Assembly (NCBI RefSeq): GCF_958979055.1
Contig: NC_084895.1
Coordinates: 19,266,501 to 19,330,500, forward strand
Reading direction: 5' to 3'
Source of the DNA: Alnus glutinosa
Taxonomy: Eukaryota > Streptophyta > Magnoliopsida > Fagales > Betulaceae
Length of the DNA: 64,000 nucleotides
Part shown: positions 33,280 to 44,309 of the stretch, piece by piece
How the letters are laid out: every line of letters begins with the position of its first letter
Numbering within the stretch: the first letter of the stretch is position 1
Notes under the pieces: model-generated
What the model was told of the DNA's origin: nothing
What the model saw: only the letters and a program-made list of their open reading frames with translations
Database searches by the model: none
Translations under genes and position numbers: made by a program

Positions 33280-33560
33280 TGTTAAAGTATTGATTAAGTG
33301 ATTAAATTTACCTCTTCCTATCAGCTTAAGCTTTTGGGACAAGTGGTGATTTAACATGGTATCAGAGCTAAAGGTCTTGAGTTCGAACCTTGACTCCGTC
33401 ATTTACCTCCCATTTCAATTAAATATTCCACGTGTTGGGCCTCACCTATTAAAAGGAAGTCCGAACCCACACGTGAGGGGGAGTGTTAAAGTATTGATTA
33501 AGTGATTAAATTTACCTCTTCCTATCAGCTTAAGCTTTTGGGACAAGTGGTGATTTAACA
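33280..33560 (+). mobile_element. Complete TRIM/SMART miniature LTR retroelement, 281 bp
   Basis: Two 77-bp LTRs (33280-33356 and 33484-33560), TGTTAAAG...TTTAACA, appear identical. The primer site TGGTATCAGAGC (tRNA-Met type) starts at 33357, directly after the first LTR, and a purine tract GTGAGGGGGAG ends just before the second. The 5-bp duplication CTCTT flanks it (33275-33279 and 33561-33565). There is no coding capacity; the internal part is 127 bp. It sits inside the right arm of MULE2. Identical LTRs indicate recent insertion, although 77 bp gives little resolution. Confidence 0.95.
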
Positions 33561-33799
33561 CTCTTGGTGGTCGACGGTGGTGGGCTCGCTTGGTTGATTT
33601 CACGGTGGGTTGAGGGAGGAGATGGAGGGAGGGAAAGATTTGGGGGGAAAATGTTTGGAGAAGAAAATGGCTCTGCTCTTTGCTTTCAACGCTGGTTTTC
33701 AATTTTTTTTTTTTTTTTAAAAGAATGGCTGCTGACGTGGCGTGGCGCCACATCAGCAGTGATGGACGAATGTTGGACAAATGCTAGACGGGTAGAATT

Positions 33800-34881
33800 G
33801 AGAGCCCCTTCTATCAGGTTATGGCAAAAACCAAGGGTTTTTTGCCCACCAATAATATATTGACACATCATCTCAAAACAAAAAAACTCAAAAAACTAAA
33901 GTGTTGTTGAAACACCAAATCTGGACCACGCTGAGAACGCCCCTGCCCAAACCCGCACCACCACAGCCAGGCCGGACACCGCCGGCACCGCCTAGGCCGA
34001 ACGCTGCCGGCACCGCCCAGGCCAGACCACGCCGCCAACGCCCGTACTGGACCACGCTGCCACCGCCCGGGTCGGAACACGCCGCCACAGCCAGGCCAAC
34101 CCCAACTCCTCCGACGTGGGTCTGGACGCTTTCGGCAACGCCCAAGTCGGAAAACGCCACCAACGCCCGTGCCGGACCACACCGTCCAGGTCGGAAACCG
34201 CCACTGTCCGGGTCGGAAGATGCCGTCACAGCCAGGCCAAACTCGACGGTGAGTGACGCCCGACAGAAGGGGTGGCCCGAAGGCCACCCCCAGGTTCGGG
34301 CCAACCCCAGACCTCGGGGGTGGCCGCGCGGCCGCCCCATGGACCGTGGGGAGCCGCGCGGCCACCCCCCAGTGGCCAGGGGTGGCAGCGCAGAGCCTGG
34401 GGTGGCCATCGGGCCAGCCCTAGATGGATCTAGGGTTGGCCCGAAGGCCACCCCCAGACCCCGGGGATGGCCGCGCGACCGTCCCATGGACCAGGGGTAG
34501 CCGCGCGGCCACCCCCTAGTGGCCGGGGGTGGCCGCGCGGCCACCCCTAGGGCCTGGGGTGGCCTTCGGGCATACCCTAGATCCATCTAGGGGTGGCCCG
34601 AAAGCCACCCCCAGACCCCGTGGGAGGCCGCGCGGCCACTCCCGGCCTCTGTGGAGTGGCCCCGCGGCCCGCTGGCGGCGGCTTTCCGGCCTGGGGCTGC
34701 GGATTTGGGGCGGTGATGGTGCTCTTCCGGTTGGGCAGCGGCATTTCTTCCGGTTGGGCAGCAGCATTTCATTTTCTTGGGCAGCAGCATTTCATTTTTT
34801 GAGTTTTAGCTGACTTGTCGATTTCTTATTGGTTGGCAAAATACCCTTCCTTTCTGCCACGACCTAACAGAAGTTATTCCC
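33800..34881. mobile_element. GC-rich non-autonomous MULE (MULE3) with perfect 9-bp target duplication
   Basis: GGTAGAATT flanks it exactly (33791-33799 and 34882-34890). The arms are ~90 bases: left GAGAGCCCCTTCTATCAGGT... against right (inverse) GGGAATAACTTCTGTTAGGT..., including TATTGGTGGGCAAAA-like sequence. The core (about 33900-34760) is very GC-rich. It has two parts: CACGCTGCCACCGCCCGGGTC-like units, then palindromic units around GGGGTGGCCGCGCGGCCACC. Long open frames on both strands are by-products of this composition. It is inserted in the tip of MULE2. Confidence 0.85.
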
Positions 34882-35235
34882 GGTAGAATTACTCGTAAGC
34901 CAGTGTGGGAGACGACGTGGCGGTGCTCGTCAACACTATTGGCTAAGTCATTTCCCTTGTTTACATGTAAACCATGGGTAATATGTGTCTTGAAAAACAT
35001 TAACTGTGGGTCTTGTGTCCTGAAATTTCTTCTCTAATTTCTTATCCAAATCGCAAATCGTTGTGTTGTGGGTCTTGGGCAACGGTGGCTCTGTGCATGA
35101 TTGGAGTCGGAGCATGGGCGGATCTGGTTATTGGGTAGCAACGATTATGCGGTGGTTCTGGCGGGTCTTGTGCGGCGGCTCTGTGCTGGTTTTGGGCCTT
35201 GAGGTCTAGCTGCGGTTCTGGAACGAGAGGAAGAA

Positions 35236-35561
35236 GGGTGCGTATAGGATTGTGATTTCGTAGACAATAAGTGCGATTTTAAACCAAATCGCAGAACATA
35301 AATCATTTGGGAACTGCATTTTTAAAAATTGCGATTTGAAAACGCAGAAAATTTGCTTTTTCAAATCGCAGGTAAGATAATGCTTTTTTGAAAACGCAGA
35401 ATTTTAAAGGCTAATTTGCGATATTAAACTCTAAACTGCGATTTTGCCAAACGCTTAACTGCGTTTTTAAAAATTACTTTTATCAAATCGCACATTTTAA
35501 AATCATGATTTTAAATCGCACTTTTTAAAATTGCAAACTCAAATCCAAACCCAAACGGACC
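35236..35561. mobile_element. MITE family A, copy 2 (326 bp, inverse of copy 1)
   Basis: The sequence is the inverse of 12563-12877 with moderate divergence. Ends are GGGTGCGTATAGGATTGTG and (inverse) GGTCCGTTTGGGTTTGG. GAAGAA lies on both sides (35230-35235 and 35562-35567), of which three bases could be the target duplication. Confidence 0.8.
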
Positions 35562-35889
35562 GAAGAAATAGAAAAACAGAGTCTTCACGTTATTTATAAA
35601 TACAAGAGTCTGCACGTTATACACCTTCTAGTCTTCTAGTCTACGCGTTATACCCATTTAACTTCAATACATTTAATTCACATGAAACTCCATCTACCCT
35701 TACAAGTCGATGTCTCTTCCATTTCTCTTTCTTTTCAACCTTATCAAATATCTTCCTTGGTTTGTGGTTATTTATTGCTGAACGGCTGGAGTTTTATAAC
35801 TCTTGTTCCAATACGTTCTCGCAAACCCAATAGTAGATTATGATTGTTGAGGTTTGTACTTAGTCGAATAAATTTGGTAGACACTAGAG

Positions 35890-37150
35890 GCTTGGTAAAA
35901 ATGTTTGCTATTTGATCCTTACTTAATAGAAACAGCACAACAAGAGATTTAGAAGCAACTTTGCCCGAACAAAATAATAATCAATATTTATGTGTTTGAT
36001 GCGAGCATGAAATACCGGATTCGTCATCAAGTAAGTAGCTCCAATATTGTCACAATAGAAAATTGGAAGAGCTTTAAGTAGAATGCCAAGTTCTTGAAAT
36101 AATGATTGAAGCCACGTGAATTTCACAGTAGTATTGGCCACAACTCTGTATTCGGCCTTTGTACTTAACTTGGACATTATAGATTGTTTGCGTGAGCTTC
36201 AAGAAATAAAATTTGGACCCAGAAAAATACAGCACCTACTTGTAGAGGGATGCTCATCTAGACAATCAGCCCAATCAATATCAGAAAAAGCTATGAGTTG
36301 GAGAGAAAAGCTCTTTTTGCTAAGGAGACTGAGAGATTGTATGCTTTAGATACCTCAAAATTCTTTTAACAATGGTCCAATGAATCTCAATTGGTCTATG
36401 CAAGAATTGACAGACCTTATTTACATCAAATGTAATGTCATGTCGAGTGATAGAGAGATATTGTAGGGCCCCAACAATGCTTTTGTAAAGTGTAGGATCA
36501 GACATTGGATCACCTTCAAATTGCGACAGGGAATGTGTAGATGACTATGTGAAGTGATTGGTTTTTCAAGTAGCATATTTGTATCTCTCATGTGACAACA
36601 TGAACCCATTAGATACATGAAAAAATTCAACCCCAAAAAAGTAATTGAGCTTGCCTAAGTCTTTGACAGCAAAGTCACACTTCAGTTGCTTTAATAGGTG
36701 ATCCACAACATGTGAATTGGAACTGGTATTTAAAATGTCATTAACATAAATCAACATAAACATGGTTAGAGATAAGTTTCGTAATATAAATAATGAAGTG
36801 TTAGACTTAGATACATGAAAACCCCATCACTAGCAACTTCAAGGTCAACCGTGAATACCACGCCTGTAGGGCTTATTTGAGTCCATATAAAGCATTGCGC
36901 AATTTGCACACATGATTCGAAAATTATGAATGAATAAACCCTAGGGGTTGAAACATATACACATCTTCATGGAGCATACCATGAAGGAGTGCATTTTGGA
37001 GATCAATTTGGTGGAAGTCCCATCTTGCAAAAAAAGCAAGGGATAATACAGTGGGAATTGTGATGGGTTTTATAACAGGACTGTAAGTTTCACTAAAATC
37101 CACCCAAAGTTACTGATGAAAACCCTTTGCAACCAGTCTTGTCTCCTATG
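35890..37150 (-). pseudogene. Ty1/copia pol remnant (reverse transcriptase to RNase H)
   Basis: The minus strand reads in order. It has RLVAKGFHQ ... SETYSPVIKPITIPTVLSLA and ALLHGMLHEDVYM (about 37130-36950), then MLIYVNDIL (YVDD altered to YVND, about 36750), then [19 protein letters not shown] (about 36490) and STKAEYRVVANTTVKFTW with FYCDNIGATYLMTNPVFHA (RNase H, about 36170-36000). Stops and frame changes break it. No LTR was found, so it is a fragment. The family call is firm. Confidence 0.88.
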
Positions 37151-37405
37151 GTTTAAAGACTTTATTTTTTGTTCTTGTGGTTCATTTCGTATCGTACAAT
37201 GTACATGATATTTCGCTTATGAATAAAAACTAACACGTATCCTATGGCTATGAAAAATAAATTTAAAAATTTAAAAAGTCAAAAACTAAAAAATAATAAG
37301 TTGGATAGAGGTATCATCTTCTCCATTTTTATCCATAAGTGAGATACCATTTATTATACAAAATGAACCACATGAGACATAAAATAAAGTCTTTAAACCA
37401 CGTGA
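37143..37405. mobile_element. Short inverted-repeat element (MITE-like), ~263 bp
   Basis: Left GGTTTAAAGACTTTATTTTT ... GTGGTTCATTT (37148-37188) is matched inverted by AAAATGAACCAC ... ATAAAGTCTTTAAACC (37358-37400). The centre is AT-rich and non-coding. Confidence 0.65.
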
Positions 37406-38428
<1,023 letters not shown>

Positions 38429-38436
38429 GTAGGATA

Positions 38437-38616
38437 AGCCCTTCTACACATCCCCCCTCACCCCCCCTTATCACCCTTTTATAATAAAAAAATTGATTTT
38501 TATTAAAAAGTTGTCTTTGATGTCACATTAGAGACAATTTTTTAATAAAAATCAATTTTTTTAAGGAAAAGATGGTGATGAGGGGGGATGAGAGGTGCAT
38601 CTTTAGCATTTCCCTT
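38437..38616. mobile_element. MITE, 180 bp, 8-bp target duplication
   Basis: GTAGGATA flanks it (38429-38436 and 38617-38624). Internal inverted similarity is centred on the hairpin AAATTGATTTTTATTAAAAA, flanked by CCCCCCTCA / TGAGGGGGGATGAG. The 8-bp duplication suggests hAT ancestry; it resembles in style the MITE at 11943. Confidence 0.7.
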
Positions 38617-38782
38617 GTAGGATAGTAGTGAGATAAAAATATGAGTTTTAGTATTACTCATTCTCTTTATGCCGCATTGATGCCTCGAAACTTGTAATGA
38701 ATACGTTGGTTTTCTGTCTTCGGCCATGTAAAGGAAGATCAAAGGAGAGAAACGTGGATTTGGTCTCTGCAATGGAAGTTTA

Positions 38783-39451
38783 GAGCATTTGTAATGAGCT
38801 CGTCAAAGTGAGGAAATCGTCAAAATCAGCTGAGTTTCATCAAAATCGGGTCTGCAACGAACTCGTCTCTGCTACAGTAAATTTGGTGAACGCTGAAATG
38901 GCTCGTCTGGTCTGCTGAGGGCAAAGTAGATCGTCTCTTCTTGTTTGACAATATTTTATTCAATTTCGCGGGTGAAGATCGTTGGTCTGAGAGATGGAAA
39001 TCGATCGAGGGCGAAACTGATTTAGGGCAAAATCGATCTAGAAGATGCCGGCCGTGAGGAAAAGTCGGCCGTCGAAGAAACTGGTCGTCGTGGAAAGCCG
39101 ACTCCTGTGGGTCTAGAAGCAGAGAAGCCGAGCCTCCACCGGTCGTCGAGCCTCACCGGTTGTCGAAGAAACCGGTTCGCGATGAACAGCCGGCCGTCGA
39201 GCCTCCACCGATCGTGAAGTCACCGGTCGTCGAAGGTTGGGCCCGTGGAAGTGGGTTTGGGTCCGATCGAAGTCTGGATCGGGAATTTTGTTGGTTGATT
39301 GAAGGATAATAAAAAATAGTATTTATTTTAAAGTAGAGAATATTCGAAGAGTTTGATATTTGGAACTTTTGAAAACTAAGTAACTAAAATAACAAAAGTG
39401 ATAATTTCGTCAAAATCTGCTAAAATTTTGAGGAGTTCACTACAAGTGCTC
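38783..39451. mobile_element. Non-autonomous inverted-repeat element, ~669 bp, GC-rich core
   Basis: Left GAGCATTTGTAATGAGCTCG and (inverse right) GAGCACTTGTAGTGAACTCC form the ends, resembling the ends of the pack element at 18791. It is flanked by TTA (38780-38782) and TAA (39452-39454). The core has repeated CCGGTCGTCGA / GGCCGTCGA words and no convincing exon. Confidence 0.65.
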
Positions 39452-39454
39452 TAA

Positions 39455-40321
39455 CAATGGGAAAACAATTTGACGAATAGAAGAAAAATGCAGGAAAAGA
39501 AAAAGTAAGAAACTTCAAATCTCAAACCGAAGGAGAAACCAAAATTGCCAGACGAATAAAAGAAAATCTAATTTCAGCATAAACTACCATGCACCTCCCT
39601 TCCTAAAGAGAGCATCTTTTGCTTTAAAAAAGAAGGGAAAAAAGTAAACTCAAAAATTTTCTTTTAGTTTCTTCCCTTTTCCCAGTAATCAAACGACAAA
39701 CAAACACTCTCCATTAAAAAAAGAAGCAATAAAGCTAGAAATTAAAGAGAGTACTAAGTTTGAATAAATTATTAGCCTTGATAATAAATTACCTTCTCCT
39801 TTAATTCTGTTACCATTTTAGTGTTTACACGACTTAAGTTCAATCTTAACAATGTGATAAAAACTCATTTTCCTTGCAAGCCAGTTTTCAAGGGTGAGTT
39901 CTATCTGAAGTATGTATCATTTGGTATCAGAATCAAGCTCTTCGTCATAGAGGAAGCAACTTATGGGAATGGAGTGGGCTTTTATGAATGTCAAATATGA
40001 AAGCGGATCCTAAGTGTCTCACATGGTTTAAGTACAATCTAAAGCATGTGTATATAAGTTTGTAATCACCCTTACCTCGCAAGCTAGTTTTACTTAGAGA
40101 TTTGTATCAAAAACTATTTACCACTAACCTCATGGTATTAGCAAATAAGAGAACACCACAACAAAAAGAAAGAAGAAGGCCATCTAGTGCTGTTTACTAC
40201 TAGCTAGCCTCATGGGTTTTTAGCCACAACCAAAAAACAGAGGAGGAAACTATGTTCAAAGTCCATTTTTATATTCCATTCAAGCATCACACCCCACATC
40301 CCATACTAGAAGAAACTAATA
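39455..40321. other. Intergenic, 3' flank of the chimeric gene
   Basis: No gene is seen. The fragment TTTGGTATCAGAATCAAGC near 39928 vaguely recalls a retroelement primer site, without LTRs. Confidence 0.4.
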
Positions 40322-42104
40322 TCACAGCAACCCTTCACTAAGGTCACAACCCAAAAGACCCTTTCCTTTAATTTCAGCTTTAATGGCCGCAAAATCCCTT
40401 GCCAAATCCTCCCGTCGCAGCTCCATCTCCAACAAAGATGTTTTTGTAGCCTCTATTTGTTTGTCCAACTCATCCAACTCTTTAGAACATGCATGGTACT
40501 TAGCTGCCTTGATTTCATCCAGCCTTTGCTGTAACCACTCCACGCTGAACCCAACAGCAAGTGCATCGAATACTTTTTCATCCATGAGTTGAACTTCATG
40601 TGAACTAAGGGTCTCCAAGGTAAGGTTGCAAAGTCGATTCACTACATCACCAATCAAGTCTAGGAAAGCCAATTTGGCATCCAAACTCCTCAATATGCTC
40701 CCCATTGTGATGTCCCCATGTTTCTGCAAAATACGTTTGATTATTGGGACATTCCGAGGAGAAGGGACATGCCTGTCTACTTCTACACATAGAGATGATA
40801 AAGGGGAGGTCTGAACACTTTCATCATCTACTTCACTCAAAGCCTTAGAAGCTGCAACAGCAGAATCATTCATAGTCTCCTCTACGGAATTTGGAGACAT
40901 GGGCTTCTTTACTACCTCAAGTCCCACCTGCTCAACCTCGTCGCCTCCGTCGCCTACACGAATTTTGAATGGCTTAGCAGAATACCCAGCACAACTTGAG
41001 CGTGAAGATTCTCAAAGAGAATTCCCACAAGCATAGAGAAAGACAGAGCCGTCAACATCAACATCATAACCATTTTCCTACTACAGAAAAACCATAATAA
41101 TGATCAAACAAAATGACGAACTCACCTAACGCAGGCGCGACAGTGGTCGAGTTTGAATCTGAGCTCCAACTGAATGTGGATGCACGAGTGGTTGAAGCTG
41201 AAGACGGTGCAGAAGAAGAAGAGGCAAAGAGGGTAACCGAAGTTGAAAATGGAGAAGCGGATGATGACGTTCCGAATAGGGATGAACCTGTACTCGCTGA
41301 TGAGGCTGTTGTTCCAAACAGGGTTCCGAATAGAGACGAACCAGATGTTGGTGCCGCGGAGGACGACGTCGTTCCGAATAGAGACGAACCAGAGGTTGGT
41401 GCCACGGAGGACGGCGTCATTCCGAACAGAGGTGAACTAGAAGTTGGCGCCGCAACGGACGACGTCATTCCGAACAGAGGTGAACCAGAAGTTGGCGCGG
41501 CAGAGGACGGCGTCGTTCCGAACAGAGGTGAACCAGAGGTTGGTGCCGTGGAGGACAGTGTCGTTCCGAACAGGAGGGAAGCAGACTTCGGAGCGAAGGA
41601 TGACGTCGTTCCGAACAAGGGCGAACTGGTACTTGACGCCGATAGAGACGCTCCGAACAAGGATGAACCGGAACCTGCCGCGGCCGAGGCCGAAGTACTA
41701 GTAGATGATGCGGTACCGAACAAGGAAAAACCAGAAGTAGCTGAACCGAATGGGGACGAAGCTGAGGTCGCCGCGGATGTGATTGTCCCAAACGGGGACG
41801 GAGCGGAAGTTGCAGAGGACAAAGACCCTACTGTTAAGAACGAAGGAGCGGAGCTAGAAGCGGAATGGGAGGGGAACCAGAAGGAAGGAGCTGAAGAAGA
41901 AGAGGAAGAGGAAGTGGAAGTGGAAGTGGAAGTGGAAGTGGAAGTGGAGGATCCGAATCCAAATGGGCAAGAAGAGGTGGTGGTGGCGGATTCGAATGGG
42001 GAGGCGGAGGATCCAAATGGTAAACTGGTGGGGGGCGGGTAAGAGAAGGAGAATGCGGACGTGGATTGTGAAGAAGAAAAAGGTAGAGATGAAGATCCAG
42101 ACAT
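40322..42104 (-). CDS. Candidate chimeric gene: NUP62 FG-repeat exon fused to an unrelated coiled-coil protein
   Basis: Exon 1 (41126-42104) duplicates NUP62 exon 1: it starts MSGSSSLPFSSS, has the same SPLFGT repeats, keeps the original donor (GCGTTAG/GTGAGT) and is open for 326 codons. It lacks ~100 codons of the parent. Similarity to NUP62 continues into the intron to about 41025 and then stops. A good acceptor (TTCTCTTTGAG, AG at 41011-41012) opens exon 2 (41010-40322) in the matching phase: ESSRSSCAGYSAKPFKIRVG, then IIKRILQKHGDIT and FSVEWLQQRLDEIKAAK, an alpha-helical coiled coil weakly reminiscent of PEARLI4 or MATH/coiled-coil proteins. The total is 555 residues plus stop. The parent pairs FG repeats with a coiled coil, so the fusion recreates that plan with a foreign partner. 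Expression is unknown; it may be a pseudogene. Confidence 0.6.
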
Positions 42105-42244
42105 GGTTTTTCTCTCTCCCTCTCTCGCTCGCTTCTGGTGGGTCTGTGCGAGTGAATGGGGGGTTTTGGCCCTTTTGAGGGGGATAGAGCTGTCTCTAAG
42201 CTGTAACTGAACCGGGCAATCCCAGTCAAGCCGGCCGGAATAGG
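42105..42244 (-). promoter_or_regulatory. Upstream of the chimeric gene; NUP62-derived leader then breakpoint
   Basis: About 42105-42170 copies the NUP62 leader. Identity with 26204-26270 ends near the GGGGGGTTTTGG sequence, marking the outer limit of the duplication. Any promoter beyond this point is not that of NUP62. Confidence 0.5.
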
Positions 42245-42330
42245 ATCCTCTCTAGTTCTAAAGAACAAAAATAACTCTAAAGCGATCCAAGGCCATCAAC
42301 CAGCCACGTTCTCAAGAAAAAACATATAAT
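42245..42330 (+). repeat. Solitary arm related to the element at 8430-9420
   Basis: GGATCCTCTCTAGTTCT ... GATCCAAGGCC ... CCAGCCACGT ... CTCAAGAAAAAA follows the same order as the arms of the 8.4-9.4 kb element. The matching partner arm was not found. Confidence 0.5.
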
Positions 42331-42529
42331 AACTCTAAAGGGCAGGAAAAATAACTTCAGAAAAAGCACCTGTCCTGTCACTAGTTCCTCTTTTCTGAAA
42401 ACGTGATTTGGCGCGCCTGTGGACTGAAGCCTCCTTTTCCGAAAAATAAAAACAGGCGGCAACGCGTGGAACAAGGGATCCAACTCAACGTGAATGTCAT
42501 CTTTACAGCACCGGCGTATATTTTCAATT

Positions 42530-42889
42530 ATTTCTTTTTTTTTTTTCTTTTATATTTAAGGAATAAAACTACTTTTTACTTTCTTATAAAAAATACTTCA
42601 CAATAAATTTTCTTATATTTTTCTATATTAATTAAATATTATTTTTTTACTCTTATTTTATTCTTTTTCTCTCTAACCTACTTTTTCTCTCTTCCCTATA
42701 TCAATTAATTATTCTTCTTTTATATTAAAATAATACATAGGGAATGAATAGTAAACATGTATGCATAGTAACCCCTCATCTAAATATAGGGTATCTGTTG
42801 TAGGAGATTTTTTGATGTTTTTATGAAATTTTCCCTAAATATAGGAAAATAAATCATTATAGGGTAACTGCTACTAGTACTCTTACAAA
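42530..42889. mobile_element. MITE family B, copy 1
   Basis: The body (ACTTCACAATAAATTTTCTT, ATATTTTTCTATAT, TTATTTTATTCTTTTTCT, then ATATAGG and ACTAGTACTCTTAC) parallels 57762-58123 along its length. The left end is less clear. AT-rich and non-coding. Confidence 0.65.
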
Positions 42890-43126
42890 TAAGGAGAGAA
42901 AAGAGAAATGCAAAATATGTGGTCTCACTTATTTTTTTTGGTTTGGTCTCATGGTTTTTTTTCGTAACTCAGTTCCTCTTCCTAACTCATTCCTCTTTCT
43001 ACGGTTATCAACTCCTCATCAAGCCCACTGAATCAAGATTCAAGGTATGGTTATTATATGATGTTTCATATTTTAAGGCTTGGTTTTTGTAGTTTTAATC
43101 TTCTGAATGCAAAAAAAAAAAAAAAA
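42890..43126. other. Intergenic, no gene seen
   Basis: Short spacer before the fold-back element, ending in a poly(A) run. Confidence 0.4.
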
Positions 43127-43921
43127 AGGGATAATTGCATCGTTGGTCCCTGTGGTATACCATAATTATTTTTCATTCCCAATGGTTTAAAAAGTTCATG
43201 GGAGGTCCTCGTGATATGCAATAATTACAAATTGATCCCTGTCGTCAAATTCTGTTAAATTTTTTAACAGATTCCATCAAATGCCACGTGTCGCCAATAA
43301 GATGGCGACACGTGTCCACCGTAATAAAAAAATAAAAATACTTATTTTTTTTTTAAAAAAATAAAATAAAAATTCAAGAAAAAAAATACAAAAAAAAAAA
43401 AAAACTGAAGGGGCCGGCCACCCCTTTGAGGGTGGCCTGACCGCCCCCAGCCACTGGGGGTGGCCGCGCACCACCCCCAGTGGCTGCAGGGGGTGGCGTG
43501 CGGCCACCCCCAGTGGCCGGGGGTGGCGCGGAGCCACCCCAATGGCCTGGGGGTGGCCTTCTGTGGCTTGGGGGTGGCCACGCGCCACCCCTGCGGCCAC
43601 TGGGGGTGGCGCGCGGCCACCCCCAAAGGGGTGGCCGGCCCCTTCAGTTTTTTTTTTTTTTGAATTTTTTTTTGAATTTTTTTTTTTAAAAAAAATAAGT
43701 ATTTTTATTTTTTTAAAAAAAATTTTATTTTTTTATTACGGTGGACACGTGTCGCTGACGTGGCATTTGACGGAATCTGTTAAAAAATTTAACAGAATTT
43801 GACGCCAAGGATCGATTTGTAATTATTGCATATCACGAGGACCTCCCATGAACTTTTTAAACCATAGGGAGTGAAAAATAATTATGGTATACCACAGGGA
43901 CCAACGGTGCAATTATCCCTA
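43127..43921. mobile_element. Fold-back element, ~795 bp, ~280-bp arms and GC-palindromic core
   Basis: The outer arms GGATAATTGCATCGTTGGTC ... CATGGGAGGTCCTCGTGATA ... AATGCCACGTG match inverted from 43921 back to about 43650. The core (about 43405-43645) is an array of GGGGTGGCC / GGCCACCCC words, flanked by poly(A/T)-rich spacers. Nearly the whole unit can fold into one hairpin. The core words are shared with MULE3 at 34.2-34.7 kb. There is no coding capacity. The flanks are A-rich, so the target duplication is ambiguous. Confidence 0.82.
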
Positions 43922-43933
43922 AAAAAAAATGGC

Positions 43934-43942
<9 letters not shown>

Positions 43943-43965
<23 letters not shown>

Positions 43966-43966
43966 A
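43943..43966. repeat. (GT)12 microsatellite
   Basis: Uninterrupted TG/GT run just beyond the fold-back element. Confidence 0.9.
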
Positions 43967-44309
43967 TTTAACTTGCTTGCATTAGTTTTTATTATGTAAT
44001 AGTGTGACCAATTCAATATATGTGCTAAAAAAAATTAGGCAAGCTAAATTCTTGAAGGAAGATACAATAAGGTTTTTAAGTCTTAAAGTTTGAGATGTTT
44101 GTCTTATTCGCGTAAGATTTGAAAAAAAAAAAAAAAAAATTGGCTTTTAGTGGGGTGTAGCACATCATTGGTTGAAATTTGAAACCTTTAAATTGATTTT
44201 GATGTAAGATGTTGTTTAAATAAATATCAATGAATATTATTATTTAAGAACAATAATTTGAATTAATGTTTTTGCTTGGTAATGTAATTTCTTTTAGGGA
44301 TAAAAATAT

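Larger units (their letters stand above)
27328..34894. mobile_element. Large non-autonomous MULE (MULE2) with captured host exons
   Basis: The left end GAGTAATTCTATCCGGCG and the right end (inverse) GAGTAATTCTACCCGTC match, and inverted similarity continues inwards for about 280 bases. The right arm (about 33235-33799) is interrupted by a TRIM retroelement. Flanks CTTAGCCAG (27319-27327) and GTAAGCCAG (34895-34903) agree in 7 of 9 bases, as an aged 9-bp target duplication. A second MULE (33800-34881) is inserted near its right tip. Inside are fragments of RGP/UAM (+), a FAR1-like C-terminal exon (+) and NPH3/BTB (-). No complete transposase remains, so it depends on a relative, plausibly one like MULE1. 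Confidence 0.82.

Noticed and set aside
33888..34586. Long overlapping open frames on both strands in a GC-rich block
   Set aside because: They are Pro/Arg/Gly-rich, occur on both strands at once and follow the GC repeats of MULE3, so they are composition artefacts.
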